NCBI GenBank assembly: GCA_963835085.1
Contig: CAWIED010000004.1
Location: 142,667 to 206,666 of the forward strand
Reading direction: 5' to 3'
From: JBDIAG01 sp963835085
Lineage (GTDB): Bacteria > Actinomycetota > Actinomycetes > Actinomycetales > CAWJMD01
DNA: 64,000 bases
Part shown: in pieces, positions 29,550-37,684 of the stretch
How positions within the stretch are numbered: position 1 is the stretch's first letter
How the letters are laid out: every line of letters starts with the position of its first letter
Program-made: the position numbers and the translations under genes
The notes under the pieces: model-generated
What the model saw: the letters and a program-made list of their open reading frames with translations, nothing else
What the model was told of the DNA's origin: nothing
Databases searched by the model: none

Positions 29550-29596
29550 TCCGCCGACTCTATGCCGCCAAGTGGTCTCAGGGAACGGACGGGGCC

Positions 29597-29974
29597 TCAG
29601 TCGCCTTCCGCCGCGGTGTGGCAGACCGCCTCGACGTTGTTGCCGTCCGGGTCGCGGACGAACGCGCCGTAGTAATGGTCGTGGTACTCCGGCCAGAGCC
29701 GGGGTTCGTGCAACGATTCGGCCCCCAGGCCGACGGCGGCTTCATAGAACGCTCGTACGTGTGCGGCGTCGGGAGCCGAGAAGGCGATGTGCAGCTCGCG
29801 ATTCGGGCCCTCGGTGGAAGCGTTGGAGATCCAGAACGACGGTCTCGTGGTGCCGTAGCCGATGGCTACTCCGAAGTCCATCTGCCGGCTGTGGCCGAGG
29901 GTCGCAAGTACTGAGTCGTAGAACGAGGCGGCGGAGTCGAGGTCGCTACAGCCGATGCCAAAGTGATCGATCAT
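29597..29974 (-). CDS. VOC (glyoxalase/bleomycin-resistance) family protein
   Basis: This protein of about 125 residues, starting MIDHFGIGCSDLDSAASFYDSVLATLG, has one vicinal-oxygen-chelate unit: N-terminal His for metal, then FVRDPDGNNVEAVCH with the Glu ligand near the C-terminus. The function within the superfamily (dioxygenase, isomerase or binding protein) cannot be set. I chose ATG at 29972-29974 because the frame upstream has no VOC similarity. Confidence 0.85.
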   Translation of the reverse strand: MIDHFGIGCSDLDSAASFYDSVLATLGHSRQMDFGVAIGYGTTRPSFWISNASTEGPNRELHIAFSAPDAAHVRAFYEAAVGLGAESLHEPRLWPEYHDHYYGAFVRDPDGNNVEAVCHTAAEGD

Positions 29975-30168
29975 GCCTTGATCCTGCCCGTCCAGCGCCC
30001 GCAGAAGGCGCGTAGCGCAGGGCAACGTTCGCACGAACCTGTCTCCGAGCATGCGCAGTGGCCAGAGATGGTCGAAACTACAGGTTGTGGGTCTAGGTGC
30101 CGATTTGGCCCGGTAGGCAGGCCCGGCCCGAGCGAGTTTGTTGTGCCCGACGGCAGAAGGAGCGACAC

Positions 30169-31848
30169 ATGATCGAGGCGCACTCGGTGGCTGCCGTCCG
30201 CAGAGCGGAGTCCGTGACCATGTCTGAGCTGTCGGACGGGACGCTCATGCAACGGGCTGCGGGGGCGTTGGCCGGTGTAGTGATCCGCGAACTGCGTGAA
30301 CGATGCGGGCGGGTGTACGGCACCCGTGCGGTGCTGCTCGTGGGGCCCGGCGCCAACGGTGGCGACGCACTGATGGCCGGTGCCCGGCTGGTCGCGCGCG
30401 GGGTGAGCGTCATCGCGATCCTCACCGCTGCCAAGCCGCATGCCGAGGGCCTCGAATCGTTCCTCGCCGGCGGTGGCCGCACGATCGATGTCGCCCGCCA
30501 GCCGGTTGCTGCCACCACCACCAGCAGCGAGGCCGAATTCCACAACGACCCCGAGACCCGCCGTCTCCTGGCATTGCGTCTCGACGGTGCGGCCGGTCGC
30601 GCCTGGATTGCCGCGCGCAGCTGCGTGCTCGAAGCCGACGTGGTGATCGATGGACTGCTCGGCATCGGTGGCCGGCCCGGTCTGATGGACTCCGCCGCCC
30701 GCATCGTCACTGCGCTCGACCCCCGAGTGCCCGTGATCGCCGTGGACGTGCCGAGTGGCATCAACCCCGAGACCGGGGCGGTTGCCGGCGTGCACGTCGA
30801 CGCTGACCTCACGCTCACCTTCGGCACGGCCAAGCCGGGCCTGCTGCTGCCGCCGGCGAGCCAGGCTGCGGGCCGCCTCGAGATCGCGGACATCGGCCTG
30901 GAGAGCGCCTACCTCGGAAACCCTGCCGTGCAACGGCTTTCGGCGCGTGAGGTGGCTGCCCTGTGGCCTGTGCCGCGGGCCAGCGACGACAAGTACTCCC
31001 GGGGTGTCGTGGGTGTTGTGGCCGGCGGATTGGTCTATAGCGGTGCGGCGGTGCTCGCCACCGGCGCGGCCCTGCGCACCGGCGCCGGGATGGTGCGTTA
31101 CGTAGGCCCCGACGCCGTGACCCGCTCGGTGTTGCAGCACTGGCCCGAGGTCGTGCCCGGCTCGGGCCGGGTCAACACTTGGGTGCTCGGCCCCGGTGTG
31201 GACCCGGACAGCGACGATGAGCAGGGCGAGGCCATTCTCGCCGCGCTGCGCGGTACAGCGCCGTGCGTGGTAGACGCCGGCGGCATCGCCGTATTCACCA
31301 AGGCACTCGTGGAGGCGCGCGAGCAGGCCGGTACCAGCCGGCAGACAGATGCCGAGCCGAACTCCGGGACGGCTCAGGCGGGGAGCCCGGCAACTCTGGC
31401 CGCTGCGGCCGGCGTCACCGCGCCGTTGCTGCTCACCCCGCACGCCGGCGAGCTGACCCGGCTGCTCGAGGCGCTGGCCGAACGCCGCCGGGTCACCAGG
31501 GAGGCCGTGCTCTCGGCGCCACTCGAGCACGCCCGGTTGGCCGCTGAGCTCACCGGCGCGACAGTGTTGCTCAAAGGCGCCGTGACGTTGATCGTTGAGT
31601 CGTCAGGCGTCGTGCGCTCCCAGGCGGAGGCACCCCCGTGGCTGGCGACGGCCGGTGCGGGTGACGTGCTGTCCGGAATCACCGGCGCCCTACTTGCCTC
31701 AGGGCTCACCCCTTTCGAGGCGGCCAGCTCCGCGGCATGGCTGCACGGCTCGGCTGCCACGGCTGCCTCACAAGGCGGCCCGATCTCCGCCGAAGACGTG
31801 CTCGGCGCAGTGCCCGCGACCGTCCGCAGGCTGCTCGACCAGCGCTGA
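30169..31848 (+). CDS. nnr: Bifunctional NAD(P)H-hydrate epimerase / ADP-dependent dehydratase
   Basis: This 559-residue protein repairs hydrated NAD(P)H. The N-terminal YjeF/epimerase domain has LLVGPGANGGDALMAGARL and DVPSGINPETGAV. The C-terminal carbohydrate-kinase-like dehydratase has DDKYSRGVVGVVAGG, GPGVD, LTPHAGELTRLL and ATAGAGDVLSGITGALLASG. ATG 30169 follows AGAAGGAG. Its position ahead of alr is conserved in actinobacteria. Confidence 0.95.
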   Translation: MIEAHSVAAVRRAESVTMSELSDGTLMQRAAGALAGVVIRELRERCGRVYGTRAVLLVGPGANGGDALMAGARLVARGVSVIAILTAAKPHAEGLESFLAGGGRTIDVARQPVAATTTSSEAEFHNDPETRRLLALRLDGAAGRAWIAARSCVLEADVVIDGLLGIGGRPGLMDSAARIVTALDPRVPVIAVDVPSGINPETGAVAGVHVDADLTLTFGTAKPGLLLPPASQAAGRLEIADIGLESAYLGNPAVQRLSAREVAALWPVPRASDDKYSRGVVGVVAGGLVYSGAAVLATGAALRTGAGMVRYVGPDAVTRSVLQHWPEVVPGSGRVNTWVLGPGVDPDSDDEQGEAILAALRGTAPCVVDAGGIAVFTKALVEAREQAGTSRQTDAEPNSGTAQAGSPATLAAAAGVTAPLLLTPHAGELTRLLEALAERRRVTREAVLSAPLEHARLAAELTGATVLLKGAVTLIVESSGVVRSQAEAPPWLATAGAGDVLSGITGALLASGLTPFEAASSAAWLHGSAATAASQGGPISAEDVLGAVPATVRRLLDQR

Positions 31849-31905
31849 GGAAGGGCGTGCCCGCTGTGTCGAGCGAGAGCCCAACGCGCCCTGGGGGTTG
31901 ACTGA

Positions 31906-31935
31906 CCTAAGTCGACCAACGTTGGTCGACTTAGG
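31906..31935. promoter_or_regulatory. 30-bp perfect palindrome, likely toxin-antitoxin operator
   Basis: CCTAAGTCGACCAAC is followed directly by its exact complement GTTGGTCGACTTAGG. The centre lies 27 bases before the antitoxin ATG. A TTGACT at 31898-31903 and TACCAT at 31936-31941 flank it, so a bound repressor would cover the promoter. Phd-type antitoxins bind such palindromes to control their own operon; that this one does is inferred. Confidence 0.8.
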
Positions 31936-31947
31936 TACCATCCGGGT

Positions 31948-32178
31948 ATGGAACAAGTGAAGGTGCAGTACGCGAAGACACACTTGTCCGCCCTGCTTGC
32001 CCTGGTGGAACACGGACAGGAGATCGTCATCGCCCGGGGGGAACGGCCCGTTGCGCGACTTGTTCCCCTAGAAGGGCGCCCTGATCGCGACCTTGGTTTT
32101 GTTGCGTATTCGGTCCCAGATGATTTCTCCGATCCGCTGCCTGACGACGAACTCGGCGTCTGGGAAGGTGGCGCGTGA
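31948..32178 (+). CDS. Type II antitoxin, Phd/YefM family
   Basis: This 76-residue protein has the Phd N-terminal DNA-binding pattern: VQYAKTHLSALLALVEHGQEIVIARGERPVARLVPL. The C-terminal acidic part (VPDDFSDPLPDDELGVWEG) would wrap the toxin. There is no ribosome site upstream, and the mRNA may start at or near the ATG. It overlaps the PIN toxin gene by four bases, the usual arrangement of these pairs. Confidence 0.92.
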   Translation: MEQVKVQYAKTHLSALLALVEHGQEIVIARGERPVARLVPLEGRPDRDLGFVAYSVPDDFSDPLPDDELGVWEGGA

Positions 32179-32564
32179 CCTTCCTCCTCGACACGCATGC
32201 ACTGCTCTGGGCACTCACTGATCCCACCCGGCTCGGGCTCCAGGCGCGCCGGATCATCACCTCGCGCGTGTCGTCTCTCGTTGTCTCCGCCGCATCGGCG
32301 TGGGAAATCGGGACCAAGCAGCGCCTTGGCAAGCTTCCTCAGGCAGACGCGCTGGTGGGTGGCTACACCCGGCATCTGGATCGCCTTGGCGTGACCCGGC
32401 TCGCGATCACTGAGGAACATGCCCTGTTGGCCGGCAGGCTCGAGTGGGCACATCGCGATCCCTTCGACCGCATGCTGGCAGCGCAAGCGATGATCGAATC
32501 CCTGACGCTCGTGACGAACGACGCGGCCCTCACCCGCCTTCCGGGACTCGCCATAGCGTGGTGA
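32175..32564 (+). CDS. PIN-domain toxin, VapC-like
   Basis: This 129-residue protein is a predicted metal-dependent ribonuclease. Acid residues of the PIN site are visible: Asp6 (LLDTHALLW), Glu44 (SAWEI), Asp95/Asp98 (HRDPFDRMLAAQA) and Asp116 (LVTNDAAL). With the antitoxin it forms a stress or maintenance module. The RNA target is unknown; many VapC toxins cut initiator tRNA or 23S rRNA. The GTG start overlaps the antitoxin stop. Confidence 0.93.
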   Translation: MTFLLDTHALLWALTDPTRLGLQARRIITSRVSSLVVSAASAWEIGTKQRLGKLPQADALVGGYTRHLDRLGVTRLAITEEHALLAGRLEWAHRDPFDRMLAAQAMIESLTLVTNDAALTRLPGLAIAW

Positions 32565-32567
32565 CTA

Positions 32568-32617
32568 AGGGCTCGCCCAGAAACCGACACTGCAGCGCTT
32601 ATTTCCTGGCGAGCCCT
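32568..32617. terminator. Inverted repeat between convergent genes, member of a repeat family
   Basis: AGGGCTCGCC (32568-32577) pairs perfectly with GGCGAGCCCT (32608-32617). The loop begins with CAGAAACCGA. It sits between the ends of the PIN toxin and the hydrolase and could terminate both. Related sequences occur at 37626-37671 and 56981-57016. Confidence 0.7.
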
Positions 32618-33227
32618 AACCCAGTAACCGCTCCAACCAGGTGCTGACGGCTGCGCGGACGCCGGGCAGATCCTTCTTGAGCCCGTGATCTCCGGGCAGG
32701 AGGACGATCTCACGGTGTGGGCCGGGTTCTGGACGTCCGAACGGGTCGCGCTCGCCCTGCACGACCAGCACTGGCAGGTCGCCCGCCGCATCGAGTTCGG
32801 CGGCACGCGAGACCTCCGGTCGTCCTGGCGGGTGCAACGGGTAGGCCAGGCACAGCACACCCACGGCACCGGCTTCGCTCGCCGTCCGGCAGGCCACCCG
32901 GCTGCCGAACGATCGGCCGCCCACCACAAGAGGCATACCGGGGGCCCGGGCCGTCAGGTGTGCGACAACGGTCAACCAGGCCTCGTCTACGCCCGGCCCA
33001 CGCGGGGGCACCTTGCGCCCAGCCACTCGGTAGGGCGGTTCCACCAGCCCCACGTGCAGGCCGACGTCCAACGCCGCATCGCGAGCCACCGCGAGGTCTG
33101 CCGCCGTGATCGCGCCGCTGGCGCCCGGCCCGAGCACGAGCAGACCGCGAGGCCGAGCTGCCTCGTGCCATTGCACCCGAGCAGGGCCTGACGAGGTCTG
33201 CACCGACTCTTCGCTCACGGCGTTCAT
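32616..33227 (-). CDS. Alpha/beta hydrolase, TEX30/KANL3-like
   Basis: This 203-residue protein has LVLGPGASGAITAADL near the N-terminus, the nucleophile elbow GGRSFGSRVA (Ser near residue 108), and PVLVVQGERDPFG plus GDHGLKK for the Asp and His. The group has no firm substrate. I chose ATG at 33225-33227; the frame is open upstream but overlaps alr. Its stop lies in the inverted repeat shared with the toxin gene. Confidence 0.85.
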   Translation of the reverse strand: MNAVSEESVQTSSGPARVQWHEAARPRGLLVLGPGASGAITAADLAVARDAALDVGLHVGLVEPPYRVAGRKVPPRGPGVDEAWLTVVAHLTARAPGMPLVVGGRSFGSRVACRTASEAGAVGVLCLAYPLHPPGRPEVSRAAELDAAGDLPVLVVQGERDPFGRPEPGPHREIVLLPGDHGLKKDLPGVRAAVSTWLERLLG

Positions 33228-33314
33228 CCTCTCGTGCCGTCCACTGGAGGCTTGCGTGGCCCAGGCCGTGTCGGCGTTCAGGCGACCGTGGGACTGCGCC
33301 ACAATGGCCGTACC

Positions 33315-34628
33315 ATGCCCAACCTCGTCCCTGCCGACCGTGCGCCCAGAGGTCCTGCGCCGAACTCTGTCGCGCCGAGCCTTGCTGCGAGCGCTACGGG
33401 CGCGCCAGACCTGACTGCACGTGAGCCGACCGTGCCCCCCGCGGCCTCGGCACCTGGGCACAGCGGCGGAGCCGAGCACACCGGCTGGATCGAGGTCGAT
33501 CTCGACGCCATCACCGCCAACGTGGCTGCGCTGTGTGCGCGCAGTGCGCCCGCCGAGCTGATGGCGGTGGTCAAGGCGGACGCCTACGGTCACGGCCTGG
33601 TGGAAGTAGCCGGCGCGGCGCTCGCCGGCGGTGCCACCTGGCTGGGTGCGGCTCAGCTGTCCGACGCGTTGGCGCTGCGCCGCGCAGGTTTCGACGTACC
33701 GATCCTCACGTGGCTCTTCACGCCCGGTGCCGGGTTGGCCGAGGCGCTCGAGGCTGGCCTCGACGTTGCGGCGTCGGCCAGCTGGGCGCTGGAGGAGATC
33801 GCCCAGGCAAGCACTCCGCAGCGCGCGGCGCGGGTTCACCTCACCATCGACACCGGGATGGCACGAGAGGGCAGCACGGCCGAGCTGTGGCCAGGCTTGG
33901 TGCAGGCGGCTGCCGAGCTACAGCGCGCCGGCCGGATCGAGGTCGTCGGAATCTGTTCGCACCTGGCCGCGGCCGACGAACCGGGCCACTCTTCTGTCGC
34001 CCTTCAGAAGGCTGCCTTCGCCCGTGCCCTACAGGAGGCGGAGCGTGCTGGGGTCACGGTGCGGTGGCGACACCTCGCCAACTCGGCGGCCACCCTGCTC
34101 GACCCCGACACCCACTACGACCTGGTGCGCACGGGTCTGGCCGTCTACGGCCTCAGTCCCATTCCTCATGTGCACGACGCGAACGCCCTAGGCCTGACGC
34201 CGGCCATGTCGCTGCACACCACGCTCGCCGGAGTGAAGGACGTGGCCGCGGGCCAGGGAGTCTCGTACGGGCACACCTACCGCACGCCGCTGGCCACCAA
34301 GGTCGGGCTCGTACCGCTCGGCTATGCCGACGGCATTCCCAGGCACGCCAGCAACCGGGCCGAGGTTCTCGTCGGCGGTCGCCGGGCGAAGATCGCCGGA
34401 CGGGTCTGCATGGATCAGTTCGTCGTCGACCTAGGCCCAGATTCCACCGCGCAGCCCGGCGACCCGGTGCTGCTCTTCGGCTCGGGCGCTGAGGGTGAGC
34501 CCACCGCGCAGGAGTGGGCCGAGGCCGCAGACACCATCTCGTACGAGATCGTCACGCGACTGAGCGGGCGCGTGCCCCGCCGTTACACCGGCGCCACCAC
34601 CGCCTCGGCCGGGGCGGCGCAGCCGTGA
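33315..34628 (+). CDS. alr: Alanine racemase
   Basis: This 437-residue PLP enzyme makes D-alanine for peptidoglycan. The PLP lysine is in MAVVKADAYGHG (about residue 90), and VSYGHTYRTP and GYADGIPRHASNRAEVLVGGRRAKIAGRVCMDQF follow. A poorly conserved N-terminal stretch of about 55 residues comes before GWIEVDLDAITANVAAL, so a later start is possible. ATG 33315 has no ribosome site; CACAAT at about 33300 could be a -10 for a leaderless mRNA. Confidence 0.94.
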   Translation: MPNLVPADRAPRGPAPNSVAPSLAASATGAPDLTAREPTVPPAASAPGHSGGAEHTGWIEVDLDAITANVAALCARSAPAELMAVVKADAYGHGLVEVAGAALAGGATWLGAAQLSDALALRRAGFDVPILTWLFTPGAGLAEALEAGLDVAASASWALEEIAQASTPQRAARVHLTIDTGMAREGSTAELWPGLVQAAAELQRAGRIEVVGICSHLAAADEPGHSSVALQKAAFARALQEAERAGVTVRWRHLANSAATLLDPDTHYDLVRTGLAVYGLSPIPHVHDANALGLTPAMSLHTTLAGVKDVAAGQGVSYGHTYRTPLATKVGLVPLGYADGIPRHASNRAEVLVGGRRAKIAGRVCMDQFVVDLGPDSTAQPGDPVLLFGSGAEGEPTAQEWAEAADTISYEIVTRLSGRVPRRYTGATTASAGAAQP

Positions 34629-35764
34629 GCCGACGGGCATCCCTCGTCGGGTTGGGGGTCGGCCTGGCGGCGGCCGGGGTCGGTGCCGCCGTGGGGCTGG
34701 CCGCCGAACGACTTGCGGTCGGACGACCGGTGGTGCGCCGGCTGCCCCAACCCGATGACGACGTGCCGCTTGGCTCCCTTCGCGAGGTGCCCATCACCGT
34801 GCTGGCCGACGACGGCACGGCACTGCACGTGGAGGTGGATGAGCCTGCTGAGCCAGACCCCACCGGGCTCACGGTCATCTTCAGCCACGGCTACTCGCTC
34901 AACCTGGATTCGTGGCATTTCCAACGCCTCTCGATGCAAGGCCGGGTGCGCTCGGTGTACTGGGACCAGCGTGGGCACGGCCGCAGCGAACGTGGCCCCA
35001 AGGCCAGCGCCAACATCACCCAGCTCGGCGCCGATCTGGCAGCGGTCATCAAGGCCACTGCTCCCACCGGTCCGCTCGTGCTCGTGGGGCATTCGATGGG
35101 CGGCATGACCACGATGGCGTTTGCGCACGCCCACGCCGATCTCGTCGCCGCCCGGGTCAAGGGCGTAGCCCTGGTGGCAACCAGTTCGGGCGACCTGGCC
35201 GGCATCGACCTGGGCCTGGACAAGCTGGGTTCGGTGTTGCACCGGATCGCCCCGCGCGCCCTGAGTCTGCTGACCCGCCAACCGGCACTCGTCGAGCGCA
35301 CCCGGCGCATCGGCAGCGACCTCGAGGAGGTCATCGTCAAGCGCTGGTCGTACCAGAGCGACGTCGACGAGCAGCTCGTCGACTTCACGGCCCGGATGAT
35401 CGCGGCGACCCGGCTCGATGTGGTGGGCGACTTCCTGCCGCAGTTCGCGGCCGTCGACGAGCTGGACGGGCTGCAGGCGCTCTCGGGCTGTGAGGCGCTC
35501 GTGCTCACCGGCGACCATGACCTGATGATCCCGCCCGAACACAGCCTCGTGCTGGCCGAGGCGCTGCCGGGCTGTGAGTACGTGCTGGTCAAGGACGCCG
35601 GGCATCTCGTGATGCTCGAACACCCCGACGTGGTGACCCCGCACCTCGTGGCCCTCGTGCACCGGGTGCGCCGTCAGCTCGACCACGAGGCCGATGAGCT
35701 GCCTGCCCGGCCGGTCAAGCCACGCCGCCGCAGCGCGCGGCAGAGCGGCAAGGCGAGTCGATGA
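34625..35764 (+). CDS. Alpha/beta hydrolase with N-terminal membrane anchor
   Basis: This 379-residue protein starts with Arg residues and one hydrophobic span (LVGLGVGLAAAGVGAAVGLAA), so it may be anchored in the membrane. The hydrolase fold shows FSHGYSLNLDSWHFQ, WDQRGHGRS, the nucleophile VGHSMGGMTT (about residue 155), GDHDLMIP and AGHLVMLEHP. The substrate is unknown. GTG 34625 overlaps the alr stop. This gene between alr and tsaE is conserved in many actinobacteria. Confidence 0.92.
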   Translation: MSRRASLVGLGVGLAAAGVGAAVGLAAERLAVGRPVVRRLPQPDDDVPLGSLREVPITVLADDGTALHVEVDEPAEPDPTGLTVIFSHGYSLNLDSWHFQRLSMQGRVRSVYWDQRGHGRSERGPKASANITQLGADLAAVIKATAPTGPLVLVGHSMGGMTTMAFAHAHADLVAARVKGVALVATSSGDLAGIDLGLDKLGSVLHRIAPRALSLLTRQPALVERTRRIGSDLEEVIVKRWSYQSDVDEQLVDFTARMIAATRLDVVGDFLPQFAAVDELDGLQALSGCEALVLTGDHDLMIPPEHSLVLAEALPGCEYVLVKDAGHLVMLEHPDVVTPHLVALVHRVRRQLDHEADELPARPVKPRRRSARQSGKASR

Positions 35765-36240
35765 CCGCCCTGACCGCGCCGCAACGTATCGAGACCGCCG
35801 ATGCCATGCGGGATTTCGGACGGCTATTGGGTGCGCAACTGCGCGCCGGCGATCTCGTGCTGCTCACCGGCGACCTGGGCGCCGGCAAGACCACGTTGGC
35901 CTCCGGTCTGGGGGAGGGCCTCGGCGTGCGCGGTCCCGTGACGTCTCCCACGTTCGTCATCGCGCGCGAGCACCCGTCCCTGCGGGCAGGCGGACCACCC
36001 CTGATCCATGTGGACGCCTACCGGCTGGGCGGCAGCCTCGAACTCGACGACCTCGACCTCGACGCGAGCACGGCCGAGGCCGTGACCCTCGTGGAATGGG
36101 GCCACGGCCTGGCCGAGGGATTGGCCGAGCAGCGCCTCGAGGTGCTCATCGAGCGCAGCGACGACGCCGACGACGAGGTGCGGCTCATCCGGTTGCACGC
36201 GGTGGGCGAGCGCTGGACCGACCTGCGACTGGCACCATGA
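35761..36240 (+). CDS. tsaE: tRNA t6A synthesis ATPase TsaE
   Basis: This 159-residue ATPase helps TsaB-TsaD attach threonylcarbamoyl to A37 of ANN-reading tRNAs. The P-loop is LTGDLGAGKTTLASGLGEGL (about residue 36-55); SPTFVI, HVDAYRL and VEWGHGL follow, all typical. The ATG overlaps the hydrolase stop by four bases. Confidence 0.95.
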   Translation: MTALTAPQRIETADAMRDFGRLLGAQLRAGDLVLLTGDLGAGKTTLASGLGEGLGVRGPVTSPTFVIAREHPSLRAGGPPLIHVDAYRLGGSLELDDLDLDASTAEAVTLVEWGHGLAEGLAEQRLEVLIERSDDADDEVRLIRLHAVGERWTDLRLAP

Positions 36241-36247
36241 GCACACG

Positions 36248-37048
36248 ATGAGTCTCATCCTCGCCCTCGATACCTCCGCCGCGGTCAGTGTCGCGTTGCT
36301 GCGTCAACCCGAGCTCACAGCCCCGCTGCCCAGCCCTGCGTCCCCTGACGCGTCACCGGCGTCGGCGGCGGTGCCCGATCCGGTCTCTGGGATCCCCGTG
36401 GACCGGGTGGTGGCTCGCAGACATGCCTACGACCCTCGCCGGCATGCCGAACTGCTCACGCCCTTCATCACCGAGTGCCTCGCTGAAGCCGGCGCCGAGC
36501 TGGCCGACGTCAGCGGCATCGTGGTGGGCATGGGCCCCGGCCCCTTCACCGGGCTGCGGGTCGGTCTCGTGACCGCCCGGGTGCTGGGCGCTGCCCGCGG
36601 AGTGCCCGTACACGGAGTGCTCAGCCTCGATGGCCTCGCGCTCGCGGCGTGCGTCCGGCTCGACCTGCCCGAGGGCACCCGGTTGCTCGTGGCCACCGAT
36701 GCCCGGCGCAAGGAGGTCTACTCAGCGCAGTATGCGCTCGACGCGGCCCGGAACCCGGTTCGGGTCGCAGGCCCGGCGGTGGGGCCGGCACGCGAACTCG
36801 CCACGGTGGCAATGGTCTCGACGTGCGTGGGCCGCGGTTGCCTCCTATACCCCGATGATCTGGCTCCTCGCCCGCAGCCCCTGGAGGCAGCGGATCTGCT
36901 CGACCCGGCTGCTGACTTCCTCGGGCTGGTGGCCCTGGCCGAATTGCCGGGCGGGGTGGTGCCCGGTGCGCCTGTGCGGGCTCCGGAACCGGAGTACCTG
37001 CGCCGGCCCGATGCGGTGCCGCAGACGGTCAACGCCGCCACGCCGTGA
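36248..37048 (+). CDS. tsaB: tRNA t6A synthesis protein TsaB
   Basis: This 266-residue ASKHA-fold protein pairs with TsaD. It has ILALDTSAAVSVAL, then HAELLTPFITECLAEAGAELADVSGIVVGMGPGPFTGLRVGL. An insertion of about 30 residues rich in Pro, Ala and Ser (residues 20-50) lies before VARRHAYDPRRH and is not typical. It is seven bases after tsaE and overlaps rimI by four bases. Confidence 0.94.
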   Translation: MSLILALDTSAAVSVALLRQPELTAPLPSPASPDASPASAAVPDPVSGIPVDRVVARRHAYDPRRHAELLTPFITECLAEAGAELADVSGIVVGMGPGPFTGLRVGLVTARVLGAARGVPVHGVLSLDGLALAACVRLDLPEGTRLLVATDARRKEVYSAQYALDAARNPVRVAGPAVGPARELATVAMVSTCVGRGCLLYPDDLAPRPQPLEAADLLDPAADFLGLVALAELPGGVVPGAPVRAPEPEYLRRPDAVPQTVNAATP

Positions 37049-37608
37049 GCGCTCCAGAGGGCAGAGCCGGAGTGCGGCTCGTGCCTGCCAGGTGGTGGCA
37101 CCTGGCGGAGCTGGCCCGGCTCGATTCTGAGCTGTTCGATCCTGACGTCTGGTCTGTAGAGACCTTCTGGGCCGAGCTTGCCGGCCCGGGGCGCACGTTC
37201 CTGCTCGCCGTCGAAACTGCAGTTCCGACAGGCCTGCCGTCCGCATCGTCGGTGCAGCAAGGTTCCGATCAGGTCGTCGAGATAGATTCCCGCGCAACGC
37301 TTCTCGGTTACGCAATCGTCGTCGTGAACGGCGCGGAGGCAGACGTCCAGACCATCGCCGTGGCCCCCCGCGCCCAGGGCCGGGGCATCGGCAGCCTGCT
37401 GCTCGACGCCCTGATCGCGGCCGCCACCGAGCAAGGCGCCCGGCACCTCATGCTCGAAGTGCGGGCCGATAACCAGCGGGCCGCAGACCTCTACCGTTCG
37501 CGCGGCTTCGAGCAGCTTGCGGTGCGGCGGCGCTACTACGGCGAGGTGGACGCGCTGATCATGCGCCGCCGACTTGGCGCCGCCCGGATAGGACCCGCCG
37601 GGACCTGA
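37045..37608 (+). CDS. rimI: Ribosomal-protein-alanine N-acetyltransferase RimI-like
   Basis: This 187-residue GNAT protein would acetylate the N-terminus of a ribosomal protein (S18 in E. coli). The acetyl-CoA loop is IAVAPRAQGRGIGSLLLDAL, and LEVRADNQRAADLYRSRGFEQLAVRRRYY is a RimI signature. About 30 extra residues (VETAVPTGLP to EIDSRATL) lie before the central strand. The GTG start overlaps the tsaB stop. The tsaB-rimI-tsaD order is standard. Confidence 0.93.
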   Translation: MSAPEGRAGVRLVPARWWHLAELARLDSELFDPDVWSVETFWAELAGPGRTFLLAVETAVPTGLPSASSVQQGSDQVVEIDSRATLLGYAIVVVNGAEADVQTIAVAPRAQGRGIGSLLLDALIAAATEQGARHLMLEVRADNQRAADLYRSRGFEQLAVRRRYYGEVDALIMRRRLGAARIGPAGT

Positions 37609-37625
37609 CCACTGACTGTCGCTTC

Positions 37626-37671
37626 CCGCCCAGAAACCGATACCTGGAGTGCTTAGCCTCGGGGCCCGCTC
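37626..37671. repeat. Relative of the CGCCCAGAAACCGA repeat
   Basis: CGCCCAGAAACCGA (37627-37640) is identical to bases 32574-32587. GTGCTTA follows at the same spacing as GCGCTTA there. The second arm here is changed (GGGGCCCGC), so the hairpin is weaker. It fills the short gap between rimI and tsaD. Confidence 0.65.
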
Positions 37672-37684
37672 ATAAGGTAGACGG

